A stretch of DNA of 64,000 bases from CBDBLK01 sp965215445 (GCA_965215445.1 CBDCDT010000002.1:2232001-2296000), one strand, 5' to 3'; counted from the stretch's first letter, positions 23,864-32,461 are shown. Made by a program: numbers and translations. Notes: a model not told the origin generated them from the letters alone.

Positions 23864-24913
23864 ATGGATTTTCTCCCGCCAAAAACTTGGTTCATGGTGA
23901 CTTTCCTCGCTTTGGCGACCACAATTCCGCTCAAAGCAGAGCAGACCGACATTTGGAATAGATTGGCGTTTGGCGCTTCTTCGAGAGTGGTTACAGCGTC
24001 CCTGATTGCCAATGGGGTTTTGAGTGCCGAGCAGACCTCTCCCGAAACCCGGACCGCCATGCAAGCATTGGAAGAAAGTGGCGGGCGGGGGCGCTACCAA
24101 TGGGTGAGATTTAAAGGCAAAAGTGAGCAGGACAACAAGCTTGTCGGCGTTGTAGAGGTGACCTCCCCTCCCCGGATTCCCATTTATGGAAGTGCTTTCG
24201 ATGAAGTTTTTGCGGAGTTAAACGCCCACCGCATCCCGGTTTTTGTGAACGCTCACATGGGCAACGTGGGCGGGCTGGTTTCCGTCGACAGGTTCGGCGC
24301 GGATGCAAAGGCCTTCTTTTTTATTACGCCAAGGGGCGGTAACCTGACGGTCAGGCACGAGTTGCAGCATATCCGCGACCTGGTCACCCGTTACAGCGAA
24401 TTTCAGAAGGCACTGCCCGAAGTTTCCCCTCAACTCATTGCCTTACTGGAGAGGCAAGAGGCGGGAGAAGTGCTGAGTGAGCGGGAGGAAAAAATTCTGG
24501 ATACGGTGGCCAATCATCTGGTTTTTGGACTGGGTGAAGCGCGGGCCTCGGAGGCGAGCTTGGCGAATCTTTTTAGCGCCAGGGGCCTTGCCGAGATGGC
24601 AGACCCCAAAACCTGGCCGATGGAAGTAATAACTTATATCTCTGAGTTGACCAACACATCCGTGGCCAATCTACGCCTGCTCTACGGGTTGCACGATAGC
24701 GAGCTTTCTTATTCTTCCAGCGAACTGGAGATTACCTCCAAGGTTTTGTTTTTCGGTGCGGCCGGGGTGAGCATTCCCGTCGCCATCGCTGCGGGAAGTA
24801 TCTTTACCATGAATAGACTTTTTCCCCCGGCGCAAAAAGCGGGCACGGGAGCGCTCCGGCGCTCCCTGCAACAATGTTCCTGGATGGTGAGAAGTTTATT
24901 GCGTCGGCATTGA
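23864..24913 (+). CDS. Secreted or membrane-anchored protein with an HExxH zinc-site motif
   Basis: A 349-residue protein. A hydrophobic signal segment (about 8-24) ends LKA before EQTDIW. RHELQHIRDLV (H165, E166, H169) is a gluzincin/metzincin-type HExxH motif on a predicted helix, and GEARASEASLANL downstream could supply a third ligand. A hydrophobic stretch near residues 300-320 (LFFGAAGVSIPVAIAAGSIF) may anchor the C-terminus. I cannot place it in a known peptidase family. It may be a peptidase or a toxin of zincin fold. Confidence 0.7.
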   Translation: MDFLPPKTWFMVTFLALATTIPLKAEQTDIWNRLAFGASSRVVTASLIANGVLSAEQTSPETRTAMQALEESGGRGRYQWVRFKGKSEQDNKLVGVVEVTSPPRIPIYGSAFDEVFAELNAHRIPVFVNAHMGNVGGLVSVDRFGADAKAFFFITPRGGNLTVRHELQHIRDLVTRYSEFQKALPEVSPQLIALLERQEAGEVLSEREEKILDTVANHLVFGLGEARASEASLANLFSARGLAEMADPKTWPMEVITYISELTNTSVANLRLLYGLHDSELSYSSSELEITSKVLFFGAAGVSIPVAIAAGSIFTMNRLFPPAQKAGTGALRRSLQQCSWMVRSLLRRH

Positions 24914-24950
24914 CTTTTTTGACCATTTTGCGGAAAATTGAGGGTGATCT

Positions 24951-24974
24951 CGTGGATTGTCATGATAATCCACG
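24951..24974. promoter_or_regulatory. 24-bp near-perfect palindrome upstream of the sigma-like gene
   Basis: CGTGGATT-G-TCATGA-T-AATCCACG is symmetric apart from one position in each half. It lies about 110 bp before the sigma-like gene and is not followed by a T run, so an operator is likelier than a terminator. A second dyad (TTGTAT-N7-ATACAA) follows near 24988-25006. Confidence 0.5.
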
Positions 24975-25083
24975 GAACCGCCGGAGATTGTATGCATCCT
25001 ATACAAAGAACCCTGTAATTTTTACCCTGTCTCAATAAAAAATCTTGCCAGGTCTTGTTGATTCCAGCAAAACCACAGCAGGT

Positions 25084-25974
25084 ATGAAAATCCAATATGT
25101 TGCCATTTTCTGTTTTGTCTGGGCCTTCCCCGCTTTTGCCAATAATTGCGAAAGCAAATCAAGAGTCCTCTTTTCCGTTTCAACGACCGCCCCCAAATCG
25201 GAGAAGGCCTTTAGTCGGATCATCGCTCTCCATCCCGTCCTTCCCAAAAAAAAGCAACGTGCACTCTTTGAGCAATATGCACAAACTGGAGACGCAAGTG
25301 TGGCCCACCAGTTGGTGCTGCACAACTTGAGGATCGTTTGGAAAATTGCTTCCGTCTATCGCGAATCTTATGCCGGCCATTTTATGGACATCGTTCATGA
25401 GGGTGTTTTAGGACTGTTTGAAGCGGTAGAAAAATTCGATCTCACCAGAGGGGAAAACAGTTTTTACTTCATCTCCAGGGACTATATCAAGACCGCTATT
25501 GCAAACTATCTCTATGGCCACGCCCGTTTAATTCGAGTCAAGGTCAAACCCTACCAGCAGCGACACTTTCTACGTTTGAAAAGAGATTTGGCCCTGAAGG
25601 GAAAGAGCGTTTTTGAGGAGAGAAAATGGGTTGCCAAAGAAATCGGTGTCTCCGCCGACACGGTTTCCTCTATGGATTTGCAACTGGGAAACAACAATCA
25701 GGTCAACCTAGAAGAAGCTCTCAACCGAGTCAGTGGAAGGCCTCTCACTGACCCCATATTTAGAAAACACCTGGCCAAATTTCTTAAAAACTATTCCGCA
25801 AGGAACAGGGATATTTTTCTGAAACGCTACATTTCTCCCAATCCCACCCCTCAGAAGGACTTGGCCCGCATCCACAACGTTGTCACGGACCACATTAAAG
25901 TGATCCAAAGAAAAATGCTGCGTGATTTAAAAAGCTATGTGCGCGGTTTTGAATCGCAGTGGCAGCGCCAATAA
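25084..25974 (+). CDS. Sigma-32/RpoH-like sigma factor homologue with a Sec signal peptide
   Basis: A 296-residue protein. Residues 1-19 (MKIQYVAIFCFVWAFPAFA) form a textbook signal peptide with cleavage before NNCESK. The rest is a sigma-70-family protein: region 2 at about 74-155 (HNLRIVWKIASVYRES; DIVHEGVLGLFEAVEKFDLTRG; DYIKTAIANYLYGHARLIRVKV), region 3 at about 176-200 (ERKWVAKEIGVSADTVSSM) and region 4 at about 232-286 (YSARNRDIFLKRYIS; IKVIQRKMLRDLK). The region 2.4-3 boundary resembles RpoH most. No start codon between the signal peptide and region 2 could give a cytoplasmic form. A secreted sigma factor is odd: either it acts outside the cytoplasm or the fold is used for another purpose. 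Confidence 0.85.
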   Translation: MKIQYVAIFCFVWAFPAFANNCESKSRVLFSVSTTAPKSEKAFSRIIALHPVLPKKKQRALFEQYAQTGDASVAHQLVLHNLRIVWKIASVYRESYAGHFMDIVHEGVLGLFEAVEKFDLTRGENSFYFISRDYIKTAIANYLYGHARLIRVKVKPYQQRHFLRLKRDLALKGKSVFEERKWVAKEIGVSADTVSSMDLQLGNNNQVNLEEALNRVSGRPLTDPIFRKHLAKFLKNYSARNRDIFLKRYISPNPTPQKDLARIHNVVTDHIKVIQRKMLRDLKSYVRGFESQWQRQ

Positions 25975-26007
25975 ATCTCAGATATTGCGCCTTAACGCAA
26001 AACAGAC

Positions 26008-26036
26008 AAAAATATTCCTTGCGAAATATTTTTTTT
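26008..26036 (+). terminator. Intrinsic terminator after the sigma-like gene
   Basis: AAAAATATT (26008-26016) pairs with AATATTTTT (26025-26033), followed by further T residues. The stem is AT-rich, but the long T run fits a rho-independent terminator between this gene and the next. Confidence 0.6.
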
Positions 26037-26103
26037 CTTGTATTCTTAAATGGCCAAAGCATGCTGTTTGGTATCAAAGTTAACTCTGGCGTTGGAGGAA
26101 TCT

Positions 26104-26805
26104 ATGAAAAACGCTCTTTTTGCCTTCGCAGGCCTCGTCCTGTCTCTGTCCCTTTTTGCTCAAGGCCCTCAAAAATCCTTGTATTACTACCAGAAGACCG
26201 AAATCACTCCCGAAGAAAAAAGAGACGTGAGGGTTGCCATCCACAAGCACATTTTTATTCCCCTCTTGGAAGCGGCCTTCAGTGAAGACGGTTCGGTTCA
26301 AGTTGCGTCCCTTGAAATTCAAGATATTCCCACCTCCCCCATTGGTTCCAGCTCAGATGCTGCACATTATGATTTCCCCTTGGGAATACAATTATTGATA
26401 GGGGAAAATAGCTACAATATAACTTGTAGCGCATCTCTGTATAACGGAGTCGTTCTCGATCAATATGAGAGCCTGAGAATATCTGATTGTGTGGCCGAGG
26501 AAGGATTATTGGAGTTTGCCAAGACCGAAATACTTAACTTGAATCATAATTATGACGATTATTCTTACGAGTATCATACAATTCAACAACCCATAGTAGA
26601 AATAACTGAAAGGAAATTTTCCTGTATCTCGGTAGTTATTGTTACAAAAGAAGGATGTCCAAGTTACTCAAAAGGTGAGGTCACAAACTACGTTGCGGCC
26701 TATTATCAACACAGAAGAAGGCCAAAAAAAGGCAACCGAGAATCCCTAGACGTTGCGCCGATAGCGCCCGCCAACCTCAAACAAGGCGGCGGTGATCTGC
26801 CCTAG
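26104..26805 (+). CDS. Secreted protein, member 1 of a five-gene paralogous family
   Basis: A 233-residue protein with a signal peptide ending SLFAQ. The mature part starts KSLYYYQKTEITPEEKRDVRV, matches the proteins at 44073 and 44725 over YYYQ...EKR...I/LP.LE, and shares four cysteine positions (YNITCSASL, RISDC, KFSC, KEGCPSY). GGAGGAATCT precedes the ATG at 26104. The last 60 bp overlap the end of icmF on the other strand, and its tail (KKGNRESLDVAPIAPANLKQGGGDLP, taken in parts) is unlike the paralogues, so the stop may have been lost and read into icmF. Function unknown. Confidence 0.8.
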   Translation: MKNALFAFAGLVLSLSLFAQGPQKSLYYYQKTEITPEEKRDVRVAIHKHIFIPLLEAAFSEDGSVQVASLEIQDIPTSPIGSSSDAAHYDFPLGIQLLIGENSYNITCSASLYNGVVLDQYESLRISDCVAEEGLLEFAKTEILNLNHNYDDYSYEYHTIQQPIVEITERKFSCISVVIVTKEGCPSYSKGEVTNYVAAYYQHRRRPKKGNRESLDVAPIAPANLKQGGGDLP

Positions 26806-29800
26806 AGAACAAAAATTGACGGTGGAAAGCAGTTCCTCAAAGACGTTGCCCCTATCGAGGGCCACTTTTTGTAGGCGCGCCAGAGCGTTTGCGCTCTCGC
26901 TTTGGTGGCGCTGGCAAAACGCCTTCAGGCGGGTAATTTGTTCGCGCTTTTCCTCGTCACTACAGCGCGAAAGTTCCACCTCCTGATCCAGTTTTTCCTC
27001 TACGTTGTCGGCCAAAAAGGTATTGACCCCGATGATGGGAAGGGCGCCGCTGTCTTTTAGGGTTTCGTAGTGCAGGGATTCCTCCTGGATTTTGCTCCGT
27101 TGATACATGGATTCCATCGCCCCCAACACGCCTCCCTTGTCGCTCAAACGCTCAAACTCGGCAAGGATGCCCTCTTCTACCAGCGCCGCCAGTTCTTCAA
27201 TCAGGTGTGAGCCTTGCAAAGGGTTGTCGGTTTTGTTTGGGCCAAACTCTTGATTGATAATCATTTGAATCGCCATCGCCCGGCGAACGGAATCTTCGGT
27301 GGGGGTGGTGATCGCCTCGTCGTAGGCATTGGTGTGCAGGGAATTGCAGTTGTCAGAAAGGGCGATAAAGGCCTGCAAGGTGGTGCGGATGTCGTTGAAG
27401 TCGATTTCCTGGGCGTGTAGCGAGCGCCCCGAAGTCTGGATGTGGTACTTGAATTTTTGCGACTTGGAACCCGCACGATAGCGCTCGCGCAGGGTAACCG
27501 CCCAAATCTTGCGCGCCACTCTCCCAATGACGGCGTATTCGGGGTCGAGTCCGTTGGAAAAGAAAAAGGAGAGATTGCCGGCAAACTCGTCGATGGCAAG
27601 GCCCCGGGAAAGGTAATACTCCACAAAGGTCAGGCCATTGGCCAGGGTAAAGGCCGCCTGGGTGATGGGGTTGGCCCCCGCCTCGGCCATGTGATAGCCC
27701 GAAACCGAAACCGAATAGTAGTTGCGAATTTGATGGCGGCAAAAATATTCCTGAACGTCACCCATCAGTTTGAGGGAAAACTCCAGGGAAAAAATGCAGG
27801 TGTTTTGCGCCTGATCCTCTTTTAAAATGTCGGCCTGAACCGTACCCCGCACCTGGCGCATGATTTCGATGCGCTTTTCCTGATCCCAATAACTTTTTTG
27901 CGAAAGTTTTTGCCCAATCGCCGCGTTCATATACATCGCCAAAATAATGGGCGCAGGCCCGTTGATGGTCATAGACACGGAAGTTTGGGGATTCGCCAAG
28001 TCGAAATCCCGGTACAAATCAGACATATCGTCGAGCGTGGCGATGCTCACCCCCGCCTCGCCAATTTTACCGAAAATATCCGGCCGCTGGTGGGGGTCTT
28101 CCCCGTACAAGGTCACTGAATCAAAGGCGGTGGAGAGCCGCTTGAAAGGGTCGTTTTGCGAGAGATAGTGGAAGCGCTGATTGGTGCGCGTAGGGCCGCC
28201 CTCCCCGGCAAACATACGCTTGGGGGTTTCATCCGCGCGCCGAAAGGGAAAAATCCCCGCACCGTAGGGGAAACTGCCGGGCAGGTTGCAGTTGCGCACG
28301 AAACGGTATTCGCAAGACAAAGGAGCGGGCGCGGGAGTTGCCACCCGGGGAAGGGTCAGGCCGGACAGGGAAGTGTAGCGAGTCGGCACTTCAATTTTTT
28401 TCCCGCGCACCGTATAGCTGTAGTTTTCTTTTCTCAGGTTCTCGCGCGCGTTTTGAAAGGCCGCAATCTCGGCAAAAACGTCTTCACCCAACTGCTTGCC
28501 GACAGCTTCCAATTTTTCTGCTACCGGTGCGGCCTCGGGCACCAGCTTCGCCGTCTTTGAAAGTGCTTGATAGTCTTCCAGCAAGCGGGCGCGGTCTTCA
28601 GTTTGGCGGTTGTAATGGCGCACGGTCTGGGCGATTTCGCGCAAATACAAACTGCGCTCGACGGGAACGATTGCGTGTTTGCGCGCGGGCCGCCTTTCCC
28701 GCGCAAGCGCCTCCAGATCAATCGTTTTCAGTTTGAAGGCGCGCGCCAGATCGAAAAACAGAGCGTTGACCCCACTATCGTTAAACTGACTGGCGGTGGT
28801 TCCGTAGATGGGAAGGTCTTTATCTTCGGGAGAGTCGGGATGTCCGGCAAACCACTGGCGACTGCGGCGGTATTGCTTGGCCACGTCCCGCCAGGCGTCC
28901 TCCGAGCGCGGCCGCTCAAATTTGTTGATCGCCACAAAGTCGGCACTCTCCAACATCTCGATTTTTTCCAGTTGAGTGGCCGCTCCAAATTCGGGGGTCA
29001 TCACATACAGGCAGCGGTCGGCGACGGTGGTGATGGCATCGCTGGCCTGGCCAATGCCGGAAGTCTCCACCATGATGAGGTTAAACTGCTGAGTTTTCAG
29101 CAGGGAGACAACTTGTTCAATATGAGGCGAGAGTTCTGTCTTGGAGTGGCGGGTGGCCAGGGAGCGGATAAAAAAGTTTCCCATGCCCGCCGCCCCCAGA
29201 CGGATGCGGTCGCCTAGCAGCGCCCCTCGGGTTTTCTTTTTGGTGGGGTCAACGGAAATAAGCGCTATTTTTAAACTCGGGAAGTAGCGCCCAAAGCGCA
29301 GCAACAACTCGTCAATCAGGGAGGACTTGCCCGCTCCCCCGGTGCCGGTAATGCCCAGTACAAGCGGAGGGCCTGCGGGTATTTTGGAGGTAAAGTCAAG
29401 TGCTTGTCCGTTTTCGATTGCCGAGATCAATTTGGCCAGTTCCCGCTCGCTCAACACCTCCCCGTTCAATATTTCCCGCTTCAGTCCCTCGGTGGTGTCA
29501 AACTGTGCCTTTTCGATCATGTCGCCGACGATGCCCTCAAGGCCCAGCTTCATGCCGTCTTTGGGAGAGTAGATACGAGTGATGCCGCGGCGGTGCAATT
29601 GTTCAATTTCTTTGGGAGTGATGACTCCGCCCCCCCCGCCAAACAAGCGCACATCGCAGGCCCCCGCATCGTTGAGGAGCTGGCGGATATAGGTGAAGTA
29701 TTCGTTGTGCCCGCCCTGATAGGAACTCAGCGCTACGGCGTGGGCGTCTTCCTGAATTGCCGCCTGCACCACCTCCCCGGCCGAGCGGTTGTGGCCCAGG

Positions 29801-29907
29801 TGGATGACTTCCACTCCTTTGGATTGCAGCAGGCGCCGCATAATATTAATGGAAACGTCGTGGCCGTCAAACAGGCTGGCGGCGGTGACAAATCTTGGCC
29901 GAATCAT
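26746..29907 (-). CDS. icmF: Fused isobutyryl-CoA mutase (IcmF)
   Basis: A 1053-residue adenosylcobalamin enzyme that interconverts isobutyryl-CoA and butyryl-CoA. Order of domains: B12-binding (about 1-140; FDGHDVSINIM with axial H16), a MeaI/ArgK-type G-protein chaperone (about 180-420; Walker A GITGTGGAGKSS at 185-196), linker, and the large mutase barrel (about 520-1053; VSGYHMAEAGANPITQAAFT, TSGRSLHAQEIDFNDIRTT). This three-part fusion is diagnostic. The start ATG at 29907 gives the IcmF N-terminus; the upstream extension in frame is the antisense of a coding repeat and was discarded. Related acyl-CoA substrates (isovaleryl/pivalyl) are possible. Confidence 0.95.
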   Translation of the reverse strand: MIRPRFVTAASLFDGHDVSINIMRRLLQSKGVEVIHLGHNRSAGEVVQAAIQEDAHAVALSSYQGGHNEYFTYIRQLLNDAGACDVRLFGGGGGVITPKEIEQLHRRGITRIYSPKDGMKLGLEGIVGDMIEKAQFDTTEGLKREILNGEVLSERELAKLISAIENGQALDFTSKIPAGPPLVLGITGTGGAGKSSLIDELLLRFGRYFPSLKIALISVDPTKKKTRGALLGDRIRLGAAGMGNFFIRSLATRHSKTELSPHIEQVVSLLKTQQFNLIMVETSGIGQASDAITTVADRCLYVMTPEFGAATQLEKIEMLESADFVAINKFERPRSEDAWRDVAKQYRRSRQWFAGHPDSPEDKDLPIYGTTASQFNDSGVNALFFDLARAFKLKTIDLEALARERRPARKHAIVPVERSLYLREIAQTVRHYNRQTEDRARLLEDYQALSKTAKLVPEAAPVAEKLEAVGKQLGEDVFAEIAAFQNARENLRKENYSYTVRGKKIEVPTRYTSLSGLTLPRVATPAPAPLSCEYRFVRNCNLPGSFPYGAGIFPFRRADETPKRMFAGEGGPTRTNQRFHYLSQNDPFKRLSTAFDSVTLYGEDPHQRPDIFGKIGEAGVSIATLDDMSDLYRDFDLANPQTSVSMTINGPAPIILAMYMNAAIGQKLSQKSYWDQEKRIEIMRQVRGTVQADILKEDQAQNTCIFSLEFSLKLMGDVQEYFCRHQIRNYYSVSVSGYHMAEAGANPITQAAFTLANGLTFVEYYLSRGLAIDEFAGNLSFFFSNGLDPEYAVIGRVARKIWAVTLRERYRAGSKSQKFKYHIQTSGRSLHAQEIDFNDIRTTLQAFIALSDNCNSLHTNAYDEAITTPTEDSVRRAMAIQMIINQEFGPNKTDNPLQGSHLIEELAALVEEGILAEFERLSDKGGVLGAMESMYQRSKIQEESLHYETLKDSGALPIIGVNTFLADNVEEKLDQEVELSRCSDEEKREQITRLKAFCQRHQSESANALARLQKVALDRGNVFEELLSTVNFCSLGQITAALFEVGGRYRRNV

Positions 29908-29980
29908 TGCCCAGAGGATAGGCCCGGAAAGGCAGCTAGGCAAGGTTGGGGACGTTTTTGGAGCATGGCCCCAATTTAAT

Positions 29981-30012
29981 TCAAAAATGAAAAAACGGGA
30001 AAAAAGTATTGA
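29981..30012 (+). repeat. Upstream element shared with the second PD-(D/E)XK gene, copy 1
   Basis: A 32-bp sequence starting TCAAAAATGAAAAAACGGGA has 28 matches to 59151-59182. In both places it ends 80-81 bp before the ATG of a coiled-coil PD-(D/E)XK protein. It may be a shared promoter or operator, or the edge of a duplicated unit. Confidence 0.75.
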
Positions 30013-30092
30013 ACGGAGTAGGGGCCTTGTTCCAATATTCCTTTGGCCCAGCTTTCGCGGGCGTGTTAAAATCACCACGAGGAGGAGAAAGC

Positions 30093-30953
30093 ATGAGAAA
30101 AAATAAAGATTGGGATGAATTCTTTGTAAGACTCGAAGAGTCTTACCGTAAAACCGAAGAGTCTCGGCGTAAAGCTGAAGAATCTCGGCGCAAAGCTGAA
30201 GAATCTCGGCGTAAAGCTGAAGAATCTCGGCGTAAAACTGAAGAATCTCGGCGTAAAACTGAAGAAGAATCCCGGCGTAAAGCTGAAGAATCTCGGCGTA
30301 AAACTGAAGAAGAATCCCGGCGTAAAGCTGAAGAATCTCGGCGTAAAACTGAAGAAGAATCCCGGCGTAAAGCTGAAGAATCCTGGCGCAAAACGGAAGA
30401 ATCATTGCGCGAAACTAAAATATTCGTTGAAGGTGTGGCCAAGGCCGCGGCCGACAATTACAAGGCCATTTGCGAGGCCAACGGCAATTTCAACCGCAAA
30501 TGGGGCGACTTTATGGAAAACCTGGTTGAGGGGGATTTGGTTTCCCTGCTGCGCAATTGGGGCCTTAAAATGATTGATGCCGAAATTCGACCGATCCCCA
30601 AGGCCACCGTTTCGAGAGACGACGGAACTACCAAATACGAATATGATTTAATCGTCAAAAATGGTGATTACGCCATTATTGTGGAAGTCAAAACCACGCT
30701 GACCATTCCCAAAATTGACAAATTTCTCAAAAAATTAAGTACGCTCAAAGACGATCTTCCGGCCTACAAAAACAAAACCATCTACGCGTGCATGGCCTAC
30801 CTTACGACTGAAAAAGACGGCAAGGACAAGGGAGAAGACCGGACTCTCACCCACGCAGAAAAAAAGGGCCTGTTTTTGATAAAGGCCCCGGGTGGGCCTT
30901 CTCGAATTTCCCGCATCGAAAATTCAAAAGGTTTTATCCCCAGGAAATTTTGA
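30093..30953 (+). CDS. Coiled-coil PD-(D/E)XK nuclease-like protein (DUF3782-like)
   Basis: A 286-residue protein. Residues about 17-105 are heptads of the type RRKTEES/RRKAEES, alternating with 8-residue RRKTEEES units, a long charged coiled coil. Then NFNRKWGDFMENLVEGDLVSL and a PD-(D/E)XK core: YEYDLIVKNGDYAIIVEVKTTL (catalytic D and E-x-K). GAGGAGGAGAAAGC precedes the ATG at 30093. A shorter paralogue is at 59264. The family is widespread as lone genes; biochemical role unknown. Its stop codon lies inside the first copy of a 32-bp direct repeat (30945-30976). Confidence 0.85.
   Translation: MRKNKDWDEFFVRLEESYRKTEESRRKAEESRRKAEESRRKAEESRRKTEESRRKTEEESRRKAEESRRKTEEESRRKAEESRRKTEEESRRKAEESWRKTEESLRETKIFVEGVAKAAADNYKAICEANGNFNRKWGDFMENLVEGDLVSLLRNWGLKMIDAEIRPIPKATVSRDDGTTKYEYDLIVKNGDYAIIVEVKTTLTIPKIDKFLKKLSTLKDDLPAYKNKTIYACMAYLTTEKDGKDKGEDRTLTHAEKKGLFLIKAPGGPSRISRIENSKGFIPRKF
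30142..30400 (+). repeat. Coding tandem repeat, 21-bp and 24-bp units
   Basis: About twelve units of the type GAAGAATCTCGGCGTAAA plus ACT or GCT. In the second half, 24-bp units with an additional GAA alternate with 21-bp units, giving a 45-bp higher-order period repeated three times. Copy number is likely to vary between strains. Confidence 0.95.
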
Positions 30954-30976
30954 AAAAAGTCACACTGGCCTGGTGA
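30945..30976 (+). repeat. 32-bp direct repeat, left of the FGE-like gene
   Basis: AAATTTTGAAAAAAGTCACA continued by CTGGCC-T-GGTGA; the same 32 bp with one mismatch is at 32529-32560. It includes the TGA stop of the upstream gene. The pair encloses the FGE-like lipoprotein gene. Confidence 0.9.
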
Positions 30977-30980
30977 GAGG

Positions 30981-30999
30981 GTGGGCCGAATTGGCCCAC
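30981..30999. terminator. Hairpin between convergent genes
   Basis: GTGGGCC (30981-30987), loop GAATT, GGCCCAC (30993-30999). The GC-rich stem lies between the ends of two converging genes but has no T run on either side, so its action as a terminator is uncertain. Confidence 0.4.
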
Positions 31000-31036
31000 T
31001 CAACTTAACTCAAAATTGTGAAGTGGATTGATAACT

Positions 31037-32461
31037 CTACAAATTTCTGACCAGACGAAACCCGAGTTTGTCGCTCCTGCCGTCCGGGTAGCCGTAGCTG
31101 CGAAACGCGGAACGCAAGTACCACGCGTTGCTGAGCCAACTGCCACCACGAATAACGCGGTAAGACCCGGAGACAACCAAGGGGTCACGCCCCCCGGGCA
31201 ATTCCCTCGTCCAGTAATCTTGCACCCACTCCCACACGTTCCCGTGCATGTCGTGAAGTCCGTAAGGGTTCGCCATCCTCGTTTCCACCGGATGGGTTTG
31301 CCTGTTTGAGTTCGCCATGTACCAAGCGTAATCTTTCAAGCGTGAGCGGTCGTTTCCAAAGGAATATGAAGTCGTCGTTCCCCCTCTGGCCGCGTATTCC
31401 CACTCCTCTTCCGTAGGAAGACGATAACATCCTTTGGGGTCTTGTGGTGTCCCCTGACAACCAGTCAACCCTTTCGCTTCATTGCGCCTTTTAATATACT
31501 CTCGAACATCATTCCACGAAACCTTCTCCACCGGTCGATCGGGACACAAGTCCTCTCCATTAATTTTAAAATGGTTTGAACAATGGTTTGCGGTCTTAAA
31601 CCTCGACGGGTTGTTCCCCATGACATAAAACCACATCTGCTGGGTCACTTCCGTGGTCATCATCTCAAACGCTTTGGAAATGATAACTTCTTCCTGATTT
31701 TCATCATTATGCCTGTCCTTTTCATTTTCAGGACTTCCCATGGTAAACTTCACGTCTTTTCCACCAATCCTTTGAAAAGATTCTGCAAACGTAGAAGTTT
31801 GCACATACGCTTTCAAAAGGTTAAAGACAAAACTCGTCCCGTCCGTTGAAAAAACGTACCTGCTCTTTTCGGGAGTCTTCGCAGAGTCCGCAATCACTTC
31901 ATCCACCAATTGGTCAACCTCACGGTTGATTTTTGCCACTACTTGCGAAAGCCTTGCAGCATCCCCCAACTGCGCTTCCACCGAAGCAAGTTCTTGCCTC
32001 AATTGGGAAAGATTGCCGTCGTTTCCAACTCCATACTCGCTTACAAACGCTTCAATCTTCGCAATTTGCGCTTTAAGTTCTTCCTGCGTTTCCTGAAGCT
32101 TCCGCGTCCCGTCCTTTCCCCTCTGGTTGTAAACCTCAAGTTCCCGTTTGGTAGCGGCATCATAATTGCCGGGAATCGCTAGCGCCATCCTGAGTGCGTT
32201 TTTAAACTCAGGCGTGGGAACCCGCCGAACTCTCGTTCCCGGTTTCATCACGCAATCATTCCTCGACTTCAAAACCGTGTAGTCCCCACACTGCTTGACC
32301 ACAATCCGGTTGCCCTCCTTGAAAAACAGCGCCACTTCCCCCGATGGGCCAATCAATCCCGCATCTCCCGCCAGAGCGCGCCTTCCAAGTCCCGAACACC
32401 CCAGCACAACGAACATCGTCAAAACCCAAAATCCCAAAAAACTCTCTTTGCTTATGCGCAT
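31037..32461 (-). CDS. Lipoprotein with formylglycine-generating-enzyme-like (SUMF1/FGE-sulfatase) domain
   Basis: A 474-residue protein. The signal segment MRISKESFLGFWVLTMFVVL leads to a lipobox LGC (lipidated C22). A coiled coil follows (about 105-200; QETQEELKAQIAKIEAFV, LRQELASVEAQLGD). From about 215 the FGE-sulfatase domain begins: FTMGSPENEKDR, FEMMTTEVTQQMWFYVMG, RPVEKVSWNDVREYI, YRLPTEEEWEYAARGG, GLHDMHGNVWEWVQDYW, and YRVIRGGSWLSN with RSAFRS. Catalytic cysteines of true FGE are not evident, so a binding or structural role is as likely as formylglycine formation. GTGGAGG supports the ATG at 32461. The gene is flanked by 32-bp direct repeats. Confidence 0.92.
   Translation of the reverse strand: MRISKESFLGFWVLTMFVVLGCSGLGRRALAGDAGLIGPSGEVALFFKEGNRIVVKQCGDYTVLKSRNDCVMKPGTRVRRVPTPEFKNALRMALAIPGNYDAATKRELEVYNQRGKDGTRKLQETQEELKAQIAKIEAFVSEYGVGNDGNLSQLRQELASVEAQLGDAARLSQVVAKINREVDQLVDEVIADSAKTPEKSRYVFSTDGTSFVFNLLKAYVQTSTFAESFQRIGGKDVKFTMGSPENEKDRHNDENQEEVIISKAFEMMTTEVTQQMWFYVMGNNPSRFKTANHCSNHFKINGEDLCPDRPVEKVSWNDVREYIKRRNEAKGLTGCQGTPQDPKGCYRLPTEEEWEYAARGGTTTSYSFGNDRSRLKDYAWYMANSNRQTHPVETRMANPYGLHDMHGNVWEWVQDYWTRELPGGRDPLVVSGSYRVIRGGSWLSNAWYLRSAFRSYGYPDGRSDKLGFRLVRNL

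Noticed and set aside
29908..30405. N-terminal extension of icmF with repeated LQLYAEILQ-type residues
   Set aside because: It is the antisense of the coding tandem repeat in the gene at 30093-30953; the IcmF family start is at 29907.
30981..30999. Hairpin as a certain terminator
   Set aside because: It has no T run in either direction, so it is listed only with low confidence.
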